This document shows positions 5,329 through 9,256 of a DNA stretch of 9,256 bases, piece after piece. The first letter of the stretch is position 1; every line of letters begins with the position of its first letter. Source of the DNA: Bacteroidales bacterium UBA5072 (lineage in GTDB: Bacteria > Bacteroidota > Bacteroidia > Bacteroidales > UBA10428); NCBI GenBank assembly GCA_002415855.1, contig DIAS01000007.1, positions 36,213-45,468 on the forward strand. The letters are read 5' to 3'. A program made the position numbers and the translations under genes. The notes below the pieces were generated by a model, which made no database searches, was not told where the DNA came from, and saw nothing but the letters and a program-made list of their open reading frames with translations.

Positions 5329-7527
5329 ATGGCAGGGAACAGGCCTGATGAACTCCTCGAATGCAGAAACAAATTCGAAAAGCTGGTTCGTTTAATCAGA
5401 AGGAACAAGGAGATCCATGATTATTCAAGGTTACGCAAGGTATATGATCTGCTGACTTCCGGATTGGGCGGGTCTGATACTGTCAGGGTGAAAAGCGAGG
5501 TTCTGGCTGCCATTGAAATTTCCGAGATCGCTGTTGCTGAGATCGGACTCGGCATGACATCAGTCCTCAGCATCTTCCTCATCCGACTGCTCAGAAAGGG
5601 TGGCACAAGCCTTCCGGAGATTGAAAAGGGATTTGACAGACCTGTTGCTGTCATAACTGCGGGACTCAATTCAATTCACGAACTGGGCAGCAAAGCAATG
5701 GCGCCACAGGCAGAGAATTTCAGGAACCTTTTGTTGAACCTGGCCGGTGATGTCAGGGTCATTCTCATCAGAATAGCCGAACAATTGCATGCAATGCGGT
5801 CGATGAAACATTTGCCTCAGGAAGATCAGATCAGGCTGGCCGCTGAGGCATCCTACCTTTATGCTCCTCTTGCTCACCGTCTGGGTTTCTATATCATCAA
5901 ATCTGAAATGGAGGATCTGTCGCTCAAGTTTACAGACCGCAAGATCTACGATTCCATAGCCCGACAACTTGCACAGACCATGCGAGACCGCAAACAGTTC
6001 ATCGAAGAATTCATACAACCCATTGAAGAATCGTTGCGAAAACAGGGTTTTGATTTCGAGATCAAAGGCAGGCCCAAATCCATCCACTCCATCTGGAACA
6101 AGATGGTGAACAAAGGAGCTGCCTTCGAGGATATCTATGATCTTTTTGCCATCCGGATCATCCTGAACAGCGAACTGAAGAATGAGAAAGCTGACTGCTG
6201 GCAGGTGTACAGCACAGTTACGGATTTATATCAGCCGAATCCGCTCAGGTTACGCGACTGGATATCCATTCCCAAGACCAATGGTTATGAATCGCTCCAT
6301 ACTACTGTCGTTGGTCCCGGTGGACATTGGGTGGAAGTCCAGATCAGGACAAAACGCATGAATGAAATAGCAGAAAAGGGGTTTGCCGCGCATTGGAAAT
6401 ACAAGGGTCTGGAAGCCGAACAGGGACTTGAGGAATGGCTGAAGCGCATCAGGGAAGTGCTGGAAACTCCGGAACCCGATGCACGTGAATTTCTCGACGA
6501 TTTTAAGCTAAGCCTGTATTCCAAGGAAATATTCGTTTTCACACCCAAAGGCGACCTGAAGAAGTTTCCTGCCGGTGCTACCGTGCTTGATTTTGCCTAT
6601 GACATTCATTCCGAGGTCGGCTCCACATGTACCGGTGCCAGAGTAAATGGCAAGAATGTACCGATCAGACATGTTATGCAGAACGGAGACAGGGTGGAGG
6701 TGCTGACTTCCAAGAACCAGACGCCCAAAATGGATTGGCTCAATTTTGTGGTCACATCCAGGGCAAAAACCAAAATCAAGTTCAAGCTGAACGAGGCCCG
6801 CGTCAAACAGGCAGAAAACGGGAAGGAAATGCTGACCCGCCGTCTGAAGAACTGGAAGATACCTTTTTCTGATGAGACTGTCAGAAAGCTGCTGAAAGCT
6901 TATAAATTTAAGATAGCACAGGATCTGTATTACCAGATAGCCACGGAAGATATTGACCTGGCTCAGATCAAGGAATTGCTTCAGGAACCTGCAGCAACCC
7001 CTGAAAAGCCATTGGCCGAAGCTGAACCGGCCACACAGGTGCCTTCGGAAACCGTTGTCAGATCGGACGACTACCTGGTCATTGATGATAAGCTGGCCAA
7101 CGTGGATTTTAAACTGGCCAAATGCTGCAATCCGATCTTTGGTGATGAAATATTCGGCTTTGTAACCATCGGTGAAGGCATTAAAGTGCACCGACTGAAC
7201 TGTCCCAATGCAGCCCAGCTGATTTCCAAGTACGGATACCGGGTTGTCAAAGCGCGCTGGACATCAGGCGGTAAGGAAACCTTATTTACAGTAGAGATTA
7301 AGGTCACCGGAGAGAATGATCCCAACATCCTGAACAACATTTCCAACCTCCTGACCAAAGACCTCAAAATTACCCTCAGGGCCATCAGTTTTGATACGGA
7401 TAACGGAATGCTCAACGGCAGGCTTAAGATTGCCGTAAAAGATACGGCGCATCTTGAATCACTGATGGTCAGGCTTTCTTCGATCAAAGGCGTGTACCGG
7501 GTAAACAGGGTGGAACGGTATGTGTAA
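5329..7527 (+). CDS. relA: RelA/SpoT homologue: (p)ppGpp synthetase with degenerate hydrolase domain
   Basis: A 732-residue long RSH protein of the stringent response that transfers pyrophosphate from ATP to GDP or GTP. Domain order: pseudo-HD hydrolase (about 40-190), synthetase (about 225-360), TGS (about 400-461), helical linker, Pro/Ala/Glu-rich stretch (about 551-575), zinc-finger/conserved-Cys region (Cys599, Cys600, His621, Cys625) and C-terminal ACT (about 650-730). Synthetase residues are present: Asp271 in YDLFAIRI, Tyr320 and His324 in GYESLHTT, Glu336 in VEVQIRT. The hydrolase centre is lost: the first metal His is Ser65, the His-Asp pair is Ile85-Arg86, the following Glu-Asp is Arg89-Lys90, and the Asp of the usual ADRLHNMRT is Glu151 in AEQLHAMRS. 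It should therefore make but not degrade (p)ppGpp, like E. coli RelA, which implies a separate SpoT-type enzyme elsewhere. The complete C-terminal half suggests ribosome and tRNA sensing. It has its own promoter and no Shine-Dalgarno. That the family is RSH is certain; hydrolase loss is read from motifs. Confidence 0.93.
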   Translation: MAGNRPDELLECRNKFEKLVRLIRRNKEIHDYSRLRKVYDLLTSGLGGSDTVRVKSEVLAAIEISEIAVAEIGLGMTSVLSIFLIRLLRKGGTSLPEIEKGFDRPVAVITAGLNSIHELGSKAMAPQAENFRNLLLNLAGDVRVILIRIAEQLHAMRSMKHLPQEDQIRLAAEASYLYAPLAHRLGFYIIKSEMEDLSLKFTDRKIYDSIARQLAQTMRDRKQFIEEFIQPIEESLRKQGFDFEIKGRPKSIHSIWNKMVNKGAAFEDIYDLFAIRIILNSELKNEKADCWQVYSTVTDLYQPNPLRLRDWISIPKTNGYESLHTTVVGPGGHWVEVQIRTKRMNEIAEKGFAAHWKYKGLEAEQGLEEWLKRIREVLETPEPDAREFLDDFKLSLYSKEIFVFTPKGDLKKFPAGATVLDFAYDIHSEVGSTCTGARVNGKNVPIRHVMQNGDRVEVLTSKNQTPKMDWLNFVVTSRAKTKIKFKLNEARVKQAENGKEMLTRRLKNWKIPFSDETVRKLLKAYKFKIAQDLYYQIATEDIDLAQIKELLQEPAATPEKPLAEAEPATQVPSETVVRSDDYLVIDDKLANVDFKLAKCCNPIFGDEIFGFVTIGEGIKVHRLNCPNAAQLISKYGYRVVKARWTSGGKETLFTVEIKVTGENDPNILNNISNLLTKDLKITLRAISFDTDNGMLNGRLKIAVKDTAHLESLMVRLSSIKGVYRVNRVERYV

Positions 7528-7541
7528 ATAAAATTTCTTGT

Positions 7542-7549
7542 TATTTTTG
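7542..7549 (+). promoter_or_regulatory. Candidate -7 element (TATTTTTG) for fabG
   Basis: TATTTTTG matches TAnnTTTG exactly, 15 bases after the relA stop codon and 33 bases before the fabG start. Transcription would start near 7555. No TTG lies at the -33 distance; TGTG at 7521-7524 is the nearest candidate. fabG may thus have its own promoter, or share relA transcripts. Confidence 0.4.
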
Positions 7550-7582
7550 CATGAAAATACTTTTAAACTAAACAAAAATATC

Positions 7583-8329
7583 ATGAAGCTACTCGAAGGA
7601 AAAACCGCCATTGTAACAGGTGCTGCCCGAGGGATCGGGAAAGCCATTGCCCTGGCTTTTGCCGAGGAAGGTGCTAATGTGGCGATAACCGACCTCAATA
7701 TCAGCGAAAATTCACTGGAAGTTGAAAGGCAGCTTGGTGCCATGGGAGTCAAGTGCAAGGTATATGCCTCTGATGCAAGCAATTTCACGGATACAGAGAA
7801 AGTGGTCGAACAAATAATGAACGATTTCGGTACCGTCGACATCCTGGTGAACAATGCCGGTATAACCATGGATACCTTGTTGCTCAGGATGACCGAGCAG
7901 CAATGGGATACCGTGATCAATGTCAACCTGAAATCGGTGTTTAATTTCACCAAGGCTGTGCAGCGGATCTTGATCAAAAAGCAGGGTGGTTCCATCATCA
8001 ACATGAGTTCAGTGGTCGGGGTTGGCGGCAATGCCGGACAAGCCAATTATTCTGCCTCCAAGGCCGGAATGATCGGTTTCACCAAATCCATAGCCATGGA
8101 GCTGGGTTCACGCAATGTCCGCTGTAACGCCATCGCACCTGGATTCATCATAACGGAAATGACCAATAAATTACCGGAGGATGTAAAGAAAGTGTGGGAG
8201 GAGAAAATTCCCCTCAAACGTGGCGGGACACCGGAAGAAGTAGCCAAAGTTGCTCTTTTCCTGGCCTCAGATCTGTCCTCTTATGTTACCGGGCAGGTGA
8301 TCGGGGTTTGTGGCGGAATGCGTACCTGA
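7583..8329 (+). CDS. fabG: 3-oxoacyl-[acyl-carrier-protein] reductase, SDR family
   Basis: A 248-residue classical short-chain dehydrogenase, the usual FabG length, which reduces 3-oxoacyl-ACP to 3-hydroxyacyl-ACP with NADPH in cytoplasmic type II fatty-acid synthesis. The Rossmann glycine motif TGAARGIG lies at 12-19, NNAG at 90-93 and the active-site tetrad is Asn115, Ser143, Tyr156 and Lys160 (YSASK at 156-160). APGFIITEMT at 185-194 and the C-terminal VTGQVIGVCGGM are typical of the FabG subgroup. ATG 7583 is chosen because homologues begin a few residues before the first beta strand; an upstream in-frame ATG at 7538 would add 15 residues without family resemblance and would overlap the -7 element. 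The gene is not surrounded by other fatty-acid genes, so an SDR reducing a different substrate cannot be excluded. It follows relA by 55 bases on the same strand. Confidence 0.88.
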   Translation: MKLLEGKTAIVTGAARGIGKAIALAFAEEGANVAITDLNISENSLEVERQLGAMGVKCKVYASDASNFTDTEKVVEQIMNDFGTVDILVNNAGITMDTLLLRMTEQQWDTVINVNLKSVFNFTKAVQRILIKKQGGSIINMSSVVGVGGNAGQANYSASKAGMIGFTKSIAMELGSRNVRCNAIAPGFIITEMTNKLPEDVKKVWEEKIPLKRGGTPEEVAKVALFLASDLSSYVTGQVIGVCGGMRT

Positions 8330-8403
8330 TTGAATACTGTTCTCATCAGTGTGCTCGAACCAGCTATTGTCAATATTCGGGGCAATATTAAGCATGTTTC
8401 CGT

Positions 8404-9256
8404 ATGACCTATAATATAGTCTTCGTGATCCTCGTGGTGATCATTGTAGTTGATTATGTCCTCGAACGTATTCTCGATTACCTCAACAGCAGGAAATGGA
8501 GCAATGTTCTGCCAGATGAACTAAGGGATGTATACGATGCCGGACAGTACAGAAAACAGCAGGAATACAAAAGGGTGAACGACAGATTTTCATTACTGAC
8601 CAACACGTTCAGTCTGGTCCTGATCCTGCTGATGCTCTTCCTGGGCGGATTCCGGCTTGTCGATGAATGGGCCAGGGAGATCACACAGCAGTATATCCTG
8701 CTGGTTCTGGTATTTTTTGGGATACTGGCCATTGCTTCCGATGTCCTGAACATTCCCTTCAGTTTGTACGACATATTTGTAATTGAAGAAAAGTTTGGCT
8801 TTAACCGTACAACCCCAAAAACCTATCTGCTGGATAAAGTAAAAGGGTGGTTTCTTGGGGCTTTGATTGGCGGGGGTTTACTTGCACTGGTGGTGTGGTT
8901 TTACCAGGTAACCGGACCCGCATTCTGGATATACGCATGGGTTATGGCTTCGCTGTTTGCAGTTTTCATGGCCATGTTCTATTCATCGCTGATTGTACCG
9001 CTCTTTAATAAGCAGACTCCCCTTGAACCGGGCGAATTACGGGATGAGATCAATGCCTTCAGCGAAAAAGCAGGTTTCAGACTTGACAATATTTATGTGA
9101 TCGACGGTTCAAAGAGATCCACAAAAGCCAATGCTTATTTTACCGGATTGGGACCCAGGAAACGGATTGTATTGTATGATACCCTGATAAAGGACCTGTC
9201 AACCCACGAGATAGTCGCCGTACTTGCTCATGAGATCGGCCATTACAAGAAAAAGC
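8404..9256 (+). CDS. M48 family (Ste24-like) membrane metallopeptidase, N-terminal part, 3' truncated by window
   Basis: The frame is open from ATG 8404 to the window end, 284 codons, so the C-terminus is missing. The protein resembles the CaaX-protease Ste24 group of peptidase family M48: a multi-span membrane enzyme with a zinc site facing the cytoplasm. Probable membrane segments are at about 4-20, 65-82, 98-114, 148-167 and 174-200. Family landmarks are FVIEEKFGFNRTTPKT at 125-140, the SKRSTKANAYFTGLG stretch at 236-250 before the active site, and the zinc-binding HEIGH at 276-280 (bases 9229-9243) with catalytic Glu277. The third zinc ligand, a Glu further on, is outside the window. Bacteria generally lack prenylated CaaX proteins, so membrane-protein quality control is the likelier role; that is inference. 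The gene follows fabG by 74 bases, with neither a consensus promoter nor a Shine-Dalgarno. Confidence 0.9.
   Translation, partial: MTYNIVFVILVVIIVVDYVLERILDYLNSRKWSNVLPDELRDVYDAGQYRKQQEYKRVNDRFSLLTNTFSLVLILLMLFLGGFRLVDEWAREITQQYILLVLVFFGILAIASDVLNIPFSLYDIFVIEEKFGFNRTTPKTYLLDKVKGWFLGALIGGGLLALVVWFYQVTGPAFWIYAWVMASLFAVFMAMFYSSLIVPLFNKQTPLEPGELRDEINAFSEKAGFRLDNIYVIDGSKRSTKANAYFTGLGPRKRIVLYDTLIKDLSTHEIVAVLAHEIGHYKKK

Noticed and set aside
6508..7191. A 227-codon minus-strand frame inside relA
   Set aside because: It is antisense to the conserved TGS-to-zinc-finger part of RelA, rich in Phe/Leu/Cys as expected of a shadow, and has no recognisable domain.
8372..8389. AATATT twice around CGGGGC, a possible small hairpin in the 74-bp spacer between fabG and the M48 gene
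   Set aside because: The stem is six A/T pairs (AATATT is self-complementary) with no T-run after it; too weak for a terminator and not a known operator.

Overview
The window looks like chromosomal core sequence from a member of the Bacteroidota, probably an anaerobic or environmental relative of the Bacteroidales (the order is inference). Three things point that way. None of the eight visible start codons has a convincing Shine-Dalgarno sequence. Matches to the Bacteroidota promoter element TAnnTTTG lie ahead of several genes, the best being 5276-5307. The gene content fits too: a ribosomal protein Thx homologue, O-succinylhomoserine sulfhydrylase, a RelA paralogue and a Ste24-like M48 protease of the type found in this phylum. 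I see no mobile element, tRNA, rRNA, CRISPR array or phage gene.

Layout: positions 1-672 hold the 3' end of acetyl-CoA synthetase on the + strand. It converges, with no base between the stop codons, on a three-gene minus-strand cluster that reads from right to left: a Thx-like ribosomal protein with a long repetitive tail (3852-3490), the methionine-biosynthesis enzyme MetZ (3487-2306) and a Tat/lipoprotein-type amidase (2295-673). The gaps are 2 and 10 bases, so co-transcription is likely. A 119-bp divergent spacer leads to a HAD phosphatase on the + strand (3972-4631). This converges, 4 bases apart, on an uncharacterised alpha-helical, HEAT-like protein on the minus strand (5211-4636). A 117-bp divergent spacer with the clearest promoter of the window precedes a long RelA/SpoT homologue (5329-7527), followed by FabG (7583-8329) and the first 284 codons of an M48 membrane metallopeptidase (8404 to the window end).

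How the genes relate: most are housekeeping functions (acetate activation, sulfur amino acid synthesis, fatty-acid elongation, stringent response, membrane proteolysis) and do not form one pathway. Two proteins depart from the textbook version. The RelA/SpoT protein has every recognisable catalytic residue of its (p)ppGpp hydrolase domain replaced while the synthetase residues are intact, so it should be a synthetase only. The Thx homologue carries a tail of about 95 residues dominated by Lys-Glu-Val repeats, whose DNA includes two perfect 8-base Shine-Dalgarno sequences inside the coding region. I found no convincing undescribed multi-gene system; these two proteins and the helical protein divergent from relA are the best leads.
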